Below the pieces are notes generated by a model, which was given only the letters and a program-made list of their open reading frames with translations, was not told the origin of the DNA and did no database searches. A program made the position numbers and the translations under genes. Of a stretch of 64,000 nucleotides of DNA, positions 42,892 through 52,618 are shown in pieces (within the stretch, counting starts at the first letter, position 1; each line of letters starts with the position of its first letter). This DNA comes from Acidobacteriota bacterium (GTDB lineage Bacteria > Acidobacteriota > Vicinamibacteria > Vicinamibacterales > UBA2999): assembly GCA_016871195.1 (NCBI GenBank), contig VFZN01000011.1:1-64000 (forward strand), read 5' to 3'.

Positions 42892-45800
42892 CGCGTGGCA
42901 CCCGCAGTTGCAGGCCGCCGGCGGCTGCGACAAAGCCGGCGGCGAGAAAGCAGTGGGCCTCGGGCGCCCCGGCCGCCGCCGCGCCGTTGATCTCGGCGAT
43001 GAGCAACCCCCGGCGTCCCGGCGGCCCCTCGTGCCCGAGGTGCGCGAGCGCGCGCGCCACGGCCTGCCCGGCGCGCGACTGCTCGGGCTCGTCGGGCGGC
43101 AGGGCCAGCAACAGCGCCCTGCCGCCGCGGGCGAGCCAGGCCACCGCCGCGCCGTCCACCAGGACGACGCGCGCGCCCGCGCTCCGCGAGGCGCGCAGGG
43201 GGGCGGTGGCGCCTCGCGGCCACTGCGGCCAGTCGACCAGTGCGCCGTACACGCTCGCCGGATCCGTCGCCGCCAGCACGGCCACCTGCGGCGCCTCGTC
43301 CAGCGTCCGCGCGGCCCGCAGCAGATCGACCGCGCCCGGCGTGGCAAATTGCGCCGCCCCGAGGCCCGCCACGAAATAGCCGCGACGGATCCGGCCCGTC
43401 TCCTCCAGGCGCCGCAGCACGGGATACACCGCACTGAATCCGCCCGGCGCCGGATCAATCGACACCAGGTCGCGCGTCACCACACCGTGGCGCGTCAGCC
43501 ACTGCTGCGCCGTTGCCGTCGCCCAGGCCGTGTCAGACGCCCGACCCGTGTGCGGCACCGCCGCCCAGCGTCCCTCCGCCGAGGGCGGCATCAGACGGCG
43601 CGACCGGAAGCCGGCCGCGCGGCGATCGCGTCGCGTCGACGTCCCCGGCCCCGACAGATAGGCGCGCAGCGGATGCAGCGCGTCGTTGGTCACCAGCCCC
43701 TGCCACACCAGTGACCACAGCGCATCGACGGTCTCCTGCGGAAAACCGCCGCCACTCGCCTCGTGCATCGCCGAAAATAACGCCGCGCCTTCCCGTGACA
43801 GATAGGCCAGCACCGCGGTCGCGCGCGCCGACAGGCCGGCCTGTGCTGGCGCGACGGCCGGGGGTAGCAGGCGACTTAGATGGTCGGTGAGATAAAGCGC
43901 GACGCGGCCGTCGTGTTCGCCGAGCGGGTCGAGTCCGATCCAGGTGACTTCCCCGGCCGAGAGCAGCGTGTCGAGCTGTGCGGTCGTATACCCCTGGAGA
44001 CGGCTGGGCAACACCTGGGTCTCGAGGGTCGACGCCACGAGGGGCGTGCCCTGCAGCTGTTCGACTACGTCGAGCAGTGCATCGAGCCCCCGGTGCGGAC
44101 GGCCGATGCCGTGCCACTGCACGAGGAACCGGCCGAACACGGCCGGGTCCACCGGGGCCACTTCGTCACGTAGGACCGCCAGCGACTGCCGACGGATGGT
44201 GCGCAGCATGCCGGTGTCGCACCACTCGGGGCCGTGACCGCCCGGGCGGAACTCGCCGTCGACGACACGCCCGGCCGCCCGCAGCTCCCGAAGGGCCGCG
44301 TCGATGATCGACACGCCGAGGCCGAAGCGCCGCGCGACGTCGGCGGTCTGAAATGGTCCGTGCGTCCGAGCAAAGCGCCGGACCAGTGACAGGACCGCAT
44401 CGGGCACCGGTGCCAGCAGCGACTCGGGCAGCCCCGGAGGCAGCGGGGTGCCGAGCGCATCGCGATAGCGGGCGGCGTCTTCAACGGCGACATAGCGCCG
44501 CTCGCCGCCGATCCTGAGGGGCAACACGCGGCGCGCCGCCACCAGGGTGTCGAGCACCTCAGCCACCAGGCCGGTGCGCGTGCGCGCCTCGAGCTCTGCG
44601 CCTGACAGATCGCCGACGCGCAGCAGCAGATCGTGCAGGCCGTCGGCACTGCGGGCCCGATGCGTCGCGCTGAGGCTCTGGGCGTCGTCTTCGGCCGCGT
44701 CGATGGCGTCGGCCGAGAGCAGATCGCGAAGGGCCCCTTCGCCAATCAGTTCCCGCAGCTGTGCTTGATCGACCGCCAGGGCGTGCGCGCGTCGCTCGGC
44801 GAGCGGTGCGTCGCCGTCATACAGATACGTGGCGACATAGCCGTACAGCAGCGATGCGGCAAACGGCGACGGCAGGCGCGTGTCGACGGTCGTGACCCGC
44901 ACGCGCCGGCTGCGCAGGTCGTGCAGCACACCGACGAGCGCCGGCACGTCGAAGACATCGCGCAGGCACTCCCGATAGGTCTCGAGCACGATCGGAAATG
45001 AGCCGTAACGCGCGGCCACCGCGAGCAGGTCACCGGCCCGCTTCCGCTGCTGCCAGAGCGGGGCCCGGGCACCGGCCCGGCGCCGCGGCAGCAGCAGGGC
45101 GCGCGCGGCGGCCTCGCGGAAGCGGGCCGCAAAGAGTGCCGTGCTACCGAGGTGCCCCACCACCAGGTCTTCGACCTCGTCCGGGTCGGGCAGAAACCAT
45201 GCGCTGTCTGGAGGCGCATCACCCTCCGGCACCCGCACCACAAATCCATCGTCGCTATACATGACCTCGGCATCGAGCCCGCGCTCCTGGCGCAACCGGG
45301 CGGCGACGGCCATCGACCACGGGGCATGGATGCGTGAGCCGAACGGCGTGAGCACCGACACCCGCCAGTCGCCGAGATCGTCGGGCGTGCGTTCGATGAC
45401 CACGGTCTGGTCATCGGGAATGACGCCGGTGGCGTCGGCCTGATCCTGCAGATACTGAAGGAGATTGTCGGCGGCCCGTGGTGTCAGGGCATGGTGGTGC
45501 GCCAGCAGGTCACGGGCCTGCGCCGACGGTTGTGCACGCAGCGTGCGGGTCAGGGCCCCCATCGCGCGACCGACCTCGATGGGACGCCCCGGGCCCTCGC
45601 CCTTCCAGAACGGCATCTTGCCGGGTTCGCCCGGCGCGGGTGACACCAGCACGCGGTCGTGCGTAATCTGCTCGATGCGCCACGTCGAGGCCCCCAGCAC
45701 GAAGGTTTCGCCGGGTCGCGCTTCGAAGACCATCTCTTCATCGAGCTCGCCGACGCGCGTGCCCTCGCGGCCGCCGCCGGCGAGGAATACCCCGTACAGG

Positions 45801-47362
45801 CCGCGATCGGGAATCGTGCCGGCGTTCGCGATGGCCACGCGAGCGGCCCCCTGCCGTGCGGTCACGACATCGTTGACGCGGTCCCAGGTGAGACGTGGCC
45901 GCAGCTCGGCAAATTCATCAGAGGGATAGCGGCCCGACAGCATGTCGAGTACGCCATCGAAGCTGCGCCGCGTGAGTGTCGCGAACGGCGCGGCCTGCCG
46001 CACCCGGCGATAGAGCGATTCAACCGGCCACGCCTCGATGGCGGCCATGGCCACCAGCTGCTGTGCGAGAACATCGAGGGGCGTGCGCGGCATATGCGTG
46101 GCTTCGACGGCGCCGTCGTGCATGGCGCGCGTGACCGCGGCACAGGCCAGCAGGTCGCCGCGAAACTTCGGGAAGATGATGCCGGCGCTGAGATCGCCCA
46201 CGCGGTGACCGGCGCGCCCGATGCGCTGCAGGCCGCTGGCCACCGAGGGGGGCGCCTCGATCTGGACGACCAGATCGATGGCCCCCATGTCGATGCCGAG
46301 CTCGAGCGACGAGGTCGCGATGAGCCCGGGTAGGCGTCCGCTCTTGAGCAGGTCTTCAATCTCGGTGCGCTGGGCACGGGCGAGCGAGCCGTGATGGGCG
46401 CGCACCAGCGTGGTGCCGGCCAGCTCATTGAGGGCGGCGGCGAGCCGCTCGGCCAGGCGCCGGCTGTTGACGAACACCAGGGTCGACCGGTGAGCGCGGA
46501 TGAGCTCGACCAGCCGTGGATGAATGGCGCTCCAGATGGTCTGCACCTGCGGTGGCTGCGCCGCCGGTCCGCTGGGCTCGGCGACCGGGCGGCCCACGGT
46601 GGACATGTCGTCGAGGGTCACTTCGACCGTCAGGGCCAGGCGCTTCGGTTCGCGGGCATCGACGATGGTGACCGGACGCGGGGCAGGCGTTTCGGTGTCG
46701 GTGGCCCCGCCCAGATACAGCGACACCTCGTCGAGCGAGCGCTGCGTCGCCGACAGCCCGATGCGCTGCAGGGGGCGACCCACAATCGCCTCGAGCCGCT
46801 CGAGCGAGACGGCGAGATGGGCGCCGCGCTTCGTTCCGACGAGCGCGTGAATCTCGTCGACGATGACCGTTTCGATGGAGCGCAGCCGTTCGCGGGCCTG
46901 GGAGGTCAGCAGGAGGAACAGCGATTCGGGCGTCGTGATGAGGATGTCTGCCGGGGCACGGGTGAAGCGGGCCCGTTCCGCGGCCGGCGTATCGCCGGTC
47001 CGCACCCAGACCGACGGCATGTGATGCGCGTCGCCCCGGCGCTCGGCGGCAGAGGCGATGCCGACCAGCGGTGCGCGCAGGTTGCGGTCGACGTCCACGG
47101 CCAGGGCCTTGAGCGGCGACAGATACAGCACCCGGCAGCGGTCGGTGACCGCCGGGGCCGGGGTGAACATCAGGCGGTTGAGGCACGCAAGAAACGCCGT
47201 AAGCGTCTTGCCGGTACCCGTCGGTGCCAGGATAAGCGTCGACTCTCCGCGCGCGATGATCGGCCAGCCCTCGCGCTGCGGACGGGTTGGTGCGTCAAAC
47301 GCCTCCTCGAACCACGTCTGCACGGCGGGATGAAAATCAGCAGTCACCGCGTAGCCAGGCAT
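42884..47362 (-). CDS. lhr: Large DNA helicase Lhr (full length)
   Basis: The 1,492-residue product has the size of bacterial Lhr. The helicase core shows Walker A APTGTGKT (46-53), the DEIH box in VIVDEIHALVGTKRG, FVNSRRLAERLAAALNE, HGSLARAQRTEIEDLLKSG, TSSLELGIDMG and QRIGRAGHRVG. The long C-terminal part with winged-helix modules corresponds to the Lhr C-terminal domain, which has uracil-DNA glycosylase activity in studied homologues. The ATG at 47362 (MPGYAVTADFHPAVQTWF) is the likely start; GAGG lies directly ahead. It is translationally coupled to nei. It is divergent from the Lys-rich repeat gene with only 20 bases between starts. Confidence 0.92.
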   Translation of the reverse strand: MPGYAVTADFHPAVQTWFEEAFDAPTRPQREGWPIIARGESTLILAPTGTGKTLTAFLACLNRLMFTPAPAVTDRCRVLYLSPLKALAVDVDRNLRAPLVGIASAAERRGDAHHMPSVWVRTGDTPAAERARFTRAPADILITTPESLFLLLTSQARERLRSIETVIVDEIHALVGTKRGAHLAVSLERLEAIVGRPLQRIGLSATQRSLDEVSLYLGGATDTETPAPRPVTIVDAREPKRLALTVEVTLDDMSTVGRPVAEPSGPAAQPPQVQTIWSAIHPRLVELIRAHRSTLVFVNSRRLAERLAAALNELAGTTLVRAHHGSLARAQRTEIEDLLKSGRLPGLIATSSLELGIDMGAIDLVVQIEAPPSVASGLQRIGRAGHRVGDLSAGIIFPKFRGDLLACAAVTRAMHDGAVEATHMPRTPLDVLAQQLVAMAAIEAWPVESLYRRVRQAAPFATLTRRSFDGVLDMLSGRYPSDEFAELRPRLTWDRVNDVVTARQGAARVAIANAGTIPDRGLYGVFLAGGGREGTRVGELDEEMVFEARPGETFVLGASTWRIEQITHDRVLVSPAPGEPGKMPFWKGEGPGRPIEVGRAMGALTRTLRAQPSAQARDLLAHHHALTPRAADNLLQYLQDQADATGVIPDDQTVVIERTPDDLGDWRVSVLTPFGSRIHAPWSMAVAARLRQERGLDAEVMYSDDGFVVRVPEGDAPPDSAWFLPDPDEVEDLVVGHLGSTALFAARFREAAARALLLPRRRAGARAPLWQQRKRAGDLLAVAARYGSFPIVLETYRECLRDVFDVPALVGVLHDLRSRRVRVTTVDTRLPSPFAASLLYGYVATYLYDGDAPLAERRAHALAVDQAQLRELIGEGALRDLLSADAIDAAEDDAQSLSATHRARSADGLHDLLLRVGDLSGAELEARTRTGLVAEVLDTLVAARRVLPLRIGGERRYVAVEDAARYRDALGTPLPPGLPESLLAPVPDAVLSLVRRFARTHGPFQTADVARRFGLGVSIIDAALRELRAAGRVVDGEFRPGGHGPEWCDTGMLRTIRRQSLAVLRDEVAPVDPAVFGRFLVQWHGIGRPHRGLDALLDVVEQLQGTPLVASTLETQVLPSRLQGYTTAQLDTLLSAGEVTWIGLDPLGEHDGRVALYLTDHLSRLLPPAVAPAQAGLSARATAVLAYLSREGAALFSAMHEASGGGFPQETVDALWSLVWQGLVTNDALHPLRAYLSGPGTSTRRDRRAAGFRSRRLMPPSAEGRWAAVPHTGRASDTAWATATAQQWLTRHGVVTRDLVSIDPAPGGFSAVYPVLRRLEETGRIRRGYFVAGLGAAQFATPGAVDLLRAARTLDEAPQVAVLAATDPASVYGALVDWPQWPRGATAPLRASRSAGARVVLVDGAAVAWLARGGRALLLALPPDEPEQSRAGQAVARALAHLGHEGPPGRRGLLIAEINGAAAAGAPEAHCFLAAGFVAAAGGLQLRVPRDA

Positions 47363-47367
47363 CCTCG

Positions 47368-47373
47368 TATAAT
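47368..47373 (+). promoter_or_regulatory. -10 box TATAAT in the 20-base lhr / repeat-protein gap
   Basis: A perfect TATAAT on the plus strand ends nine bases before the ATG at 47383. The divergent lhr start is only 5 bases away on the other side, so the two promoters must overlap each other's coding starts. Confidence 0.4.
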
Positions 47374-47382
47374 GACGTATCC

Positions 47383-47838
47383 ATGGGTGACGCTGCTGAA
47401 GGACTGATTGACGCCGATGCGCGCTTGCAAGAGCGCATGGAAGAACTGGAAGAAAGCCGGAAGGCGGCGCGTGATCGCCGGCCCCGGGTCGATCCCGAGG
47501 TGGCTCGAGAGACAGAGTCACTGAGGCTGGCCCGCACAGAACTGCAGCGCCAGTTCGAGGCCGCAACGCATCCGGCCCGGAAGGCCCAACTCAAGGCGGC
47601 CCTCGCGGAAGTCGATCGCCGCCGACTGACGGTGGCGCCTGCGCCAGTACGAAAGCAGCCGAAGGCGAACACGAAAATGACGGCGACGAAGACCACCAAG
47701 CCGACGCCGAAGGCGAAGACCACCAAGCCGACGCCGAAGGCGAAGACCACCAAGCCGACGCCGAAGCCGAAGACCACCAAGCCGACGCCGACGATCACGA
47801 AGCCAAAGACGACGGCGAAACAGAAGAAAAAGAAGTAG
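47383..47838 (+). CDS. Lys-rich protein with histone H1-like tandem repeats
   Basis: The 151-residue product has two parts. Residues 1-85 form a charged helical/coiled-coil region (EERMEELEES-like, then ETESLRLARTELQRQFEAA). Residues about 100-151 are very basic, with a 9-residue unit TTKPTPKAK in four copies and a KQKKKK end. The Lys/Pro/Thr/Ala composition is that of histone H1-like and nucleoid-associated tails in bacteria, so DNA binding is likely, but no family is recognised. The repeats are near-identical at DNA level, so the copy number may vary. Confidence 0.7.
   Translation: MGDAAEGLIDADARLQERMEELEESRKAARDRRPRVDPEVARETESLRLARTELQRQFEAATHPARKAQLKAALAEVDRRRLTVAPAPVRKQPKANTKMTATKTTKPTPKAKTTKPTPKAKTTKPTPKPKTTKPTPTITKPKTTAKQKKKK
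47694..47801 (+). repeat. 27-bp tandem repeat, about four copies, in the Lys-rich gene
   Basis: The unit (ACCACCAAGCCGACG plus CCGAAGGCGAAG) encodes TTKPTPKAK. It is repeated without interruption, the last copies diverging. It keeps the reading frame, so copy-number change would alter only the length of the tail. Confidence 0.7.
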
Positions 47839-47864
47839 AACGAGCGACCGTCCCCGCGCCTACC

Positions 47865-49223
47865 CTACCCCGGGACGCCGCCGGTTGCCTGCCAGGGCAC
47901 GTCCGACAGGCCCGAATCCCTCAGGAGTGCCTGCGCCAGTTCCTCGCCGCAGACCCTCAGATGAGCCGGAAGAGCGACATCGCCTCCTGGCCTGGCGGCG
48001 GCCTCAGTCATGAGCCGCACGTAGTCGTCTGCCATCCGCTCGACGGAGTGGTTCGCGTCCCAGTAGTGCCGTGCTGCCCTCCCCATGCGTTCCCGAAGGC
48101 CGGCATCCCGCACGAGCGCCTCGAGTGCCACGGGTAACTCCTCAGCTTCAGCGAGCACATCGATGCGATACCCGATGGCCTCTGGAGAGGGAGACGCATC
48201 GGCGCCGACGTCACAGAGCGGCAGGTCCCCGTGCACGCTCAGCGTCGTAGTGATTACCGGGCGTCCGGCCCCGATTGCCCGGGTCCAGAAGCCTGAGGTT
48301 TCGCCATTGGACGGCCAGCGCAGGCAGAGACACACATCGGAAGCCGCCAGATATCCCGGAATCTCATCGTCATCGATGTAGCCCGCGAGATGGGCGCGTG
48401 CGCCGAGTCCGTGGGCCTGGATGGCGTCGGCAATGTCGTAGTGCGCGTAGGTCCGACCTGCGAGCAGCAGGTGTACCGGCTGCTCCGCCGACGACATACG
48501 TGCCGTCGCGGTCAGGATGGCCGGGAGACGTTTTTCGGGCGTCAGCCCGCCGAAGGCACCGAGGACGATGGCGTCGGCCGGGATGCCGTGTCGCGCACGG
48601 ATGGCAGTGGCGGCCGCCGGCAGATTCAGGGTGCCCGGGCATGGGTCAATGAGACCGTGACACAAGGGACGGATGACGGCCCGCGGATGCTCCAGAGCCA
48701 GGCGTGCCGCGAGGCGGGGTGCATGCACGGCGGTGAGCCGTGAGCGTTCGATGACCAGCCGCGTCATGGGCCAGCGCGAGTAGAGCGTGCCTCCGTAGCC
48801 AGCGGCGATCAGGTGGCCGATGTCGGTGCGGATGCCGGGGTGATTGGCGCCCAGCTCTGCGAGGTAGTCGGTCAGTCGCGGCTGCCAGCGCTCGAGCAGC
48901 AGTCGGGCCCGCGCCTGATGCACCTGGCCGTCGTGCAGCACCAGAAGCCCGGGGTAGTGAAAGAGATACCCCCACAGGAAGTCGTGCGCCGACGAATTCC
49001 CGAGCTGATACACCGGGAGGTCATACGGCCGGCGTCGATGACGCCAGACAAACTCGACGGCCCGGTACGCCGTCACCCCCTTGGGACAGGGCCGGTCTGG
49101 CAGCGTCGGGGCATACAGGTCAATCTGCCAGCCGCGGGCGGCGAGAGCCCCGACACCTTCCCATGAATAGGCGGCAATCCCCGACTGACTGGGCGGTAAG
49201 GGACTGAACCACGCAACGCGCAT
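47865..49223 (-). CDS. Glycosyltransferase family 4 (GT-B) protein
   Basis: The product is about 452 residues from MRVAWFSPLPPSQSGIAAYS at 49223; an ATG three codons earlier (49232) is an alternative. The N-terminal Rossmann domain is followed by LGAFGGLTPEKRLPAIL, the start of the nucleotide-sugar-binding domain, and then HLLLAGRTYAHYDI, AGYIDDDEIPGYLAASDVCL and WPSNGETSGFWTRAIGAGRPV. It presumably adds a sugar from an NDP-sugar in cell-surface glycan assembly. No other surface-glycan gene is next to it. It is divergent from the nuo operon. Confidence 0.85.
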   Translation of the reverse strand: MRVAWFSPLPPSQSGIAAYSWEGVGALAARGWQIDLYAPTLPDRPCPKGVTAYRAVEFVWRHRRRPYDLPVYQLGNSSAHDFLWGYLFHYPGLLVLHDGQVHQARARLLLERWQPRLTDYLAELGANHPGIRTDIGHLIAAGYGGTLYSRWPMTRLVIERSRLTAVHAPRLAARLALEHPRAVIRPLCHGLIDPCPGTLNLPAAATAIRARHGIPADAIVLGAFGGLTPEKRLPAILTATARMSSAEQPVHLLLAGRTYAHYDIADAIQAHGLGARAHLAGYIDDDEIPGYLAASDVCLCLRWPSNGETSGFWTRAIGAGRPVITTTLSVHGDLPLCDVGADASPSPEAIGYRIDVLAEAEELPVALEALVRDAGLRERMGRAARHYWDANHSVERMADDYVRLMTEAAARPGGDVALPAHLRVCGEELAQALLRDSGLSDVPWQATGGVPG

Positions 49224-49370
49224 GGGCCTCATTGTGCCGCACACCGGGGCCCCCCGGGCGGACGAGCGGCGTGCCACGGGCGCGTGATACCATTTACCCG
49301 TTTGTTCATTCCTTCACAAGCGGGGGCAGGTGTGCTCGTGCAAGGGGAGTGACCGAGGCGGGGATGCACT

Positions 49371-49805
49371 ATGGAAGGTTGGGGCGGAGTTGCGCTGATG
49401 GTCGCGCTCGGGGCCGTGGTTGGCCTCGGGGGGCTCGTCATTTCCGGTCTGGTCGGCCCGAGCAATCCCACTCCCGAGAAGGAAGCCGCCTACGAGTGCG
49501 GCATGCCTCCGGTGGGCGATGCCCGCGAACGGCAGTCGGTGAAGTTCTACCTGATTGCCATGATTTTCCTGCTCTTCGACATCGAAGTGGCCTTCCTCTA
49601 TCCGTGGGCCATGGCCATGCGCGACCTGGGCTGGCCGGGACTGCTGCAGATCACGCTGTTCTTCGCCATCCTCGTCGTCGGCTACGCCTACATCTGGCGC
49701 AAGGGCGTGCTTGACTGGGGCCCCGAGTCAGATCCCGACTACAAGCACGCGCCGCGGCCCGGCCCGGCAGTCATCAAGAGATACCGCTATGGCACTCGAC
49801 ACTGA
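49371..49805 (+). CDS. nuoA: NADH-quinone oxidoreductase subunit A
   Basis: The 144-residue membrane subunit shows the NuoA signature [21 protein letters not shown] and [14 protein letters not shown], with three membrane helices. It sits at the junction of the arm and membrane domain of complex I. It is the first gene of the nuo operon. GATACCAT at 49286-49293 upstream may be the -10 region. The C-terminal 20 residues overlap the nuoB start by 17 bases. Confidence 0.95.
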   Translation: MEGWGGVALMVALGAVVGLGGLVISGLVGPSNPTPEKEAAYECGMPPVGDARERQSVKFYLIAMIFLLFDIEVAFLYPWAMAMRDLGWPGLLQITLFFAILVVGYAYIWRKGVLDWGPESDPDYKHAPRPGPAVIKRYRYGTRH

Positions 49806-50286
49806 GTTTGAAATCCCCGTACTGACCACCACGGTCGAATCGGTGGTGCAGTGGGCCCGCCGTTCGGCGATCTGGCCCGTCACCTTCGGGCTCGCCTGCT
49901 GCGCCATCGAAATGATGGCGATGGCCTCGAGCCGCTATGACATCTCGCGCTTCGGCGCCGAGGTGTTCCGCGGGTCGCCCCGGCAGTCCGATCTGATGAT
50001 CATCGCCGGCCGCCTGTCGCGCAAGATGGCCCCGGCGCTCCGCCGCATCTACGACCAGATGCCCGAGCCCAAGTGGGTCATTTCCATGGGCGCCTGCGCC
50101 TCGTGCGGCGGCGTGTTCGACAACTACTCCATCGTGCAGGGCTCCGATCAGGTGGTGCCCGTCGATGTGTTCATCCCCGGCTGCCCCCCGCGCCCCGAAG
50201 CGGTCATCTACGGCATCGTCCAGCTGCAGAAGAAGATCGACAACTCCCGCATGTCGGACCAGTCGCCCAAGGCGCGAATCGCATGA
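49789..50286 (+). CDS. nuoB: NADH-quinone oxidoreductase subunit B
   Basis: The 165-residue product carries the four cysteines of the terminal [4Fe-4S] cluster N2: the CC pair in [18 protein letters not shown] and PGCPPRP. It passes electrons to quinone. The ATG at 49789 lies inside the nuoA end. Confidence 0.96.
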   Translation: MALDTEFEIPVLTTTVESVVQWARRSAIWPVTFGLACCAIEMMAMASSRYDISRFGAEVFRGSPRQSDLMIIAGRLSRKMAPALRRIYDQMPEPKWVISMGACASCGGVFDNYSIVQGSDQVVPVDVFIPGCPPRPEAVIYGIVQLQKKIDNSRMSDQSPKARIA

Positions 50287-50843
50287 GCGCCGCCGAACTG
50301 ATTGCCGCCCTGTCGGCCGTGGTGCCCGAGGCCGCGTATGAGGTGCTCGAGGCCAGTGATTCGGCCGTGACGCCGTCTATTCTCGTGCCGCGATCGCACC
50401 TGCTGGCCACCGCACAGGCCCTGCAGGCAACGCCGGGCCTCGAGTTTCACGCGTTCTCGGACGTGACCGCCGTCGATTTTCATCCCGACCGGCAGCCCCG
50501 GTTCGACCTGATCTATCACGTCGTCTCGCCCCATCGTCGGGCGCGCCTGCGCTTCAAGGTGCGCATCAGCAAGGACGAGCCGGTCGACTCGGTGTCGACG
50601 GTATGGCCGGGGGCTGGCTGGATGGAGCGCGAAGTGTTCGACCTGTTCGGCATCGTGTTCGAGGGCCATGCCGACCTGCGCCGGCTGATGATGCCCGACG
50701 ATTGGGAAGGGCACCCGCTGCGGAAGGATTACCCCGTGCAGCTCAAGAAGGACGCCAGCACCTTCATGCCGCTGCAGGTGTCGCCCGAGGAGTTCCGGGC
50801 CAACATGGAACGCGACCGGCAGAGCCGGCCGCGCACCAGCTGA
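50283..50843 (+). CDS. nuoC: NADH-quinone oxidoreductase subunit C
   Basis: The 186-residue product is the 30-kDa subunit: [20 protein letters not shown] and the signature [37 protein letters not shown]. The ATG overlaps the nuoB stop (ATGA). It is separate from nuoD, with another gene between. Confidence 0.95.
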   Translation: MSAAELIAALSAVVPEAAYEVLEASDSAVTPSILVPRSHLLATAQALQATPGLEFHAFSDVTAVDFHPDRQPRFDLIYHVVSPHRRARLRFKVRISKDEPVDSVSTVWPGAGWMEREVFDLFGIVFEGHADLRRLMMPDDWEGHPLRKDYPVQLKKDASTFMPLQVSPEEFRANMERDRQSRPRTS

Positions 50844-50846
50844 GCG

Positions 50847-51428
50847 ATGCGGGCTGCCGACGGGCGCCTGGGCAGGGTGCGCACGGTGCTGCACGCATCG
50901 GCGGCGCTGCACGAGGCCACGATCGGGGCGTGTGACGAGGCGATTGCCGAAGCCGGACGGCTTCTGGCAGACAGCCTGGGCCGGGGTGGGCAAGTGCTGG
51001 CGTTCGGCAACGGCGGCAGCGCCGCAGACGCGCAGCACTTCGTCGCCGAACTGGTGGGACGGTATGAGGCCGGGGCGTTGCGGCCGGCGTGGCCGGCGCT
51101 CTCGCTGGCCGCCGACCCGAGCGTGACGACGGCGTTGGCGAATGACCTGGGCTATGCCGAGGTGTTCGTGCGGCAGGTCGAGGCGTTCGGACGGGCAGGA
51201 GATGTGGCGCTGGGGATTACGACCAGCGGCACCTCCGAGAATGTGCGGCGGGGACTGGCGGTGGCCAGGGCGCGGGGACTCCGAACGATCGCGCTCACCG
51301 GGCAGACCGACGAGCCCCTGCCGGTGGATGTGCAGATCGCGGTGCCCGAACGTCGGACGCCGCGGGTGCAGGAGGTGCACGGGACGGTGTTGCACATCCT
51401 GTGTGAGTTGGTGGAAGAGGCGCTGTAG
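50847..51428 (+). CDS. gmhA: SIS-domain sugar-phosphate isomerase (GmhA-like) inside the nuo operon
   Basis: The 193-residue product has a SIS domain: FGNGGSAADAQHFVAEL, GRYEAGALRPAWPALSLAAD, LGITTSGTSENVRRGL, and the C-terminal HGTVLHILCELVE with a metal-binding His. This is the pattern of sedoheptulose-7-phosphate isomerase, the first step of heptose synthesis for lipopolysaccharide; DiaA-like regulators share it. It starts 3 bases after nuoC and ends 8 bases before nuoD, so it must be co-transcribed with complex I. No other heptose gene is in the window. Confidence 0.85.
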   Translation: MRAADGRLGRVRTVLHASAALHEATIGACDEAIAEAGRLLADSLGRGGQVLAFGNGGSAADAQHFVAELVGRYEAGALRPAWPALSLAADPSVTTALANDLGYAEVFVRQVEAFGRAGDVALGITTSGTSENVRRGLAVARARGLRTIALTGQTDEPLPVDVQIAVPERRTPRVQEVHGTVLHILCELVEEAL

Positions 51429-51436
51429 CGACACAC

Positions 51437-52618
51437 ATGGCTGAAATCCGCACCGAAACGATGACGGTCAACATGGGGCCCCAGCACCCCAGCACCCACG
51501 GCGTGCTGCGGCTGGTGCTCGAGCTCGATGGCGAGACCGTGGTTGACGTGAGCCCGACCATCGGGTTCCTGCACACGGGCATCGAAAAGACGGCCGAGCA
51601 GAAAAAGTGGCAGCAGGTCATTCCGCTCGTCGAGCGCATGGACTACCTGGGGCCGCAGTCCAACAGCCTGGCCTACTGCCTGTCGGTCGAACAACTGCTG
51701 GGCATCGAGGTGCCCGATCGCGTCAAGGCGATTCGCGTGCTCATCGCCGAACTGCAGCGCCTGAGCAGCCATCTGGTGTGGTTCGGCACGCATGCGATGG
51801 AAATTGGTGCCATCACGGGCATGCTCTACGCCTTCCGCGAGCGCGAGATTCTGATGAATCTCAACGAGCTGCTCGCCGGCTTCCGGTTCTTCCCGAGCTT
51901 CATTCGCGTCGGGGGCCTGCGCGAGGACATTCCCCGCGGCTACAAGGAAGCGGTCACGGCGTTCCTCGACCGCTTCCCCGGGAAGCTCGACGAATACGAA
52001 ACGCTCATCACCAAGAATCCGATCTGGCTCGACCGTACCCGCGGCGTCGGCGTCATCACGCTGGCCGACTGCTACAAGTGGGGCCTCTACGGGCCGATCG
52101 CCCGTGCGGCCGGCGGCGACTACGACGTGCGTCGTGCCTTCCCCTACCTCGACTACGACACGTATGACTTCGATGTCATTGGCGCGAGCAACGGCGACGT
52201 GTATGACCGGTACCTGGTGCGCGTGGCCGAGATGCGCGAAAGCGTCAAGATCTGCCGGCAGGCCCTCGAGCGCATCACGCCGGTGGGCGAGTGGGCGGTG
52301 AACGACCGCCGCGTCGTGCCGCCGCCCAAGGATCAGGTCTACACCGAGATGGAAGCGCTCATTCAGCACTTCCTCATTTACTCGCAGGGCTTCACCGTGC
52401 CGGCCGGCGAGGCCTATGTGCCCGTCGAAGGGCCGCGCGGCGAACATGGCTGCTATGTCGTGTCTGACGGCGGCAACCGGCCGTGGCGCGTGCACATGCG
52501 CTCGCCCGGACTGATGGCCTGCCAGGCCCTGCACAAATTCATTGTCGGCGGCATGATCGCGGATGTCATCGCAGTCATCGGGTCGCTCGACGTCGTGATG
52601 GGAGACGTGGACCGATGA
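51437..52618 (+). CDS. nuoD: NADH-quinone oxidoreductase subunit D
   Basis: The 393-residue product, the 49-kDa quinone-site subunit, begins with TVNMGPQHPSTHGVLRLVLE and shows VSPTIGFLHTGIEK, GPQSNSLAYCL, HLVWFGTHAMEIGAITG and EGPRGEHGCYVVSDGGNRPW. It forms the quinone pocket with NuoB. It follows the gmhA-like gene by 8 bases and overlaps the nuoEF start by 4. Confidence 0.97.
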   Translation: MAEIRTETMTVNMGPQHPSTHGVLRLVLELDGETVVDVSPTIGFLHTGIEKTAEQKKWQQVIPLVERMDYLGPQSNSLAYCLSVEQLLGIEVPDRVKAIRVLIAELQRLSSHLVWFGTHAMEIGAITGMLYAFREREILMNLNELLAGFRFFPSFIRVGGLREDIPRGYKEAVTAFLDRFPGKLDEYETLITKNPIWLDRTRGVGVITLADCYKWGLYGPIARAAGGDYDVRRAFPYLDYDTYDFDVIGASNGDVYDRYLVRVAEMRESVKICRQALERITPVGEWAVNDRRVVPPPKDQVYTEMEALIQHFLIYSQGFTVPAGEAYVPVEGPRGEHGCYVVSDGGNRPWRVHMRSPGLMACQALHKFIVGGMIADVIAVIGSLDVVMGDVDR

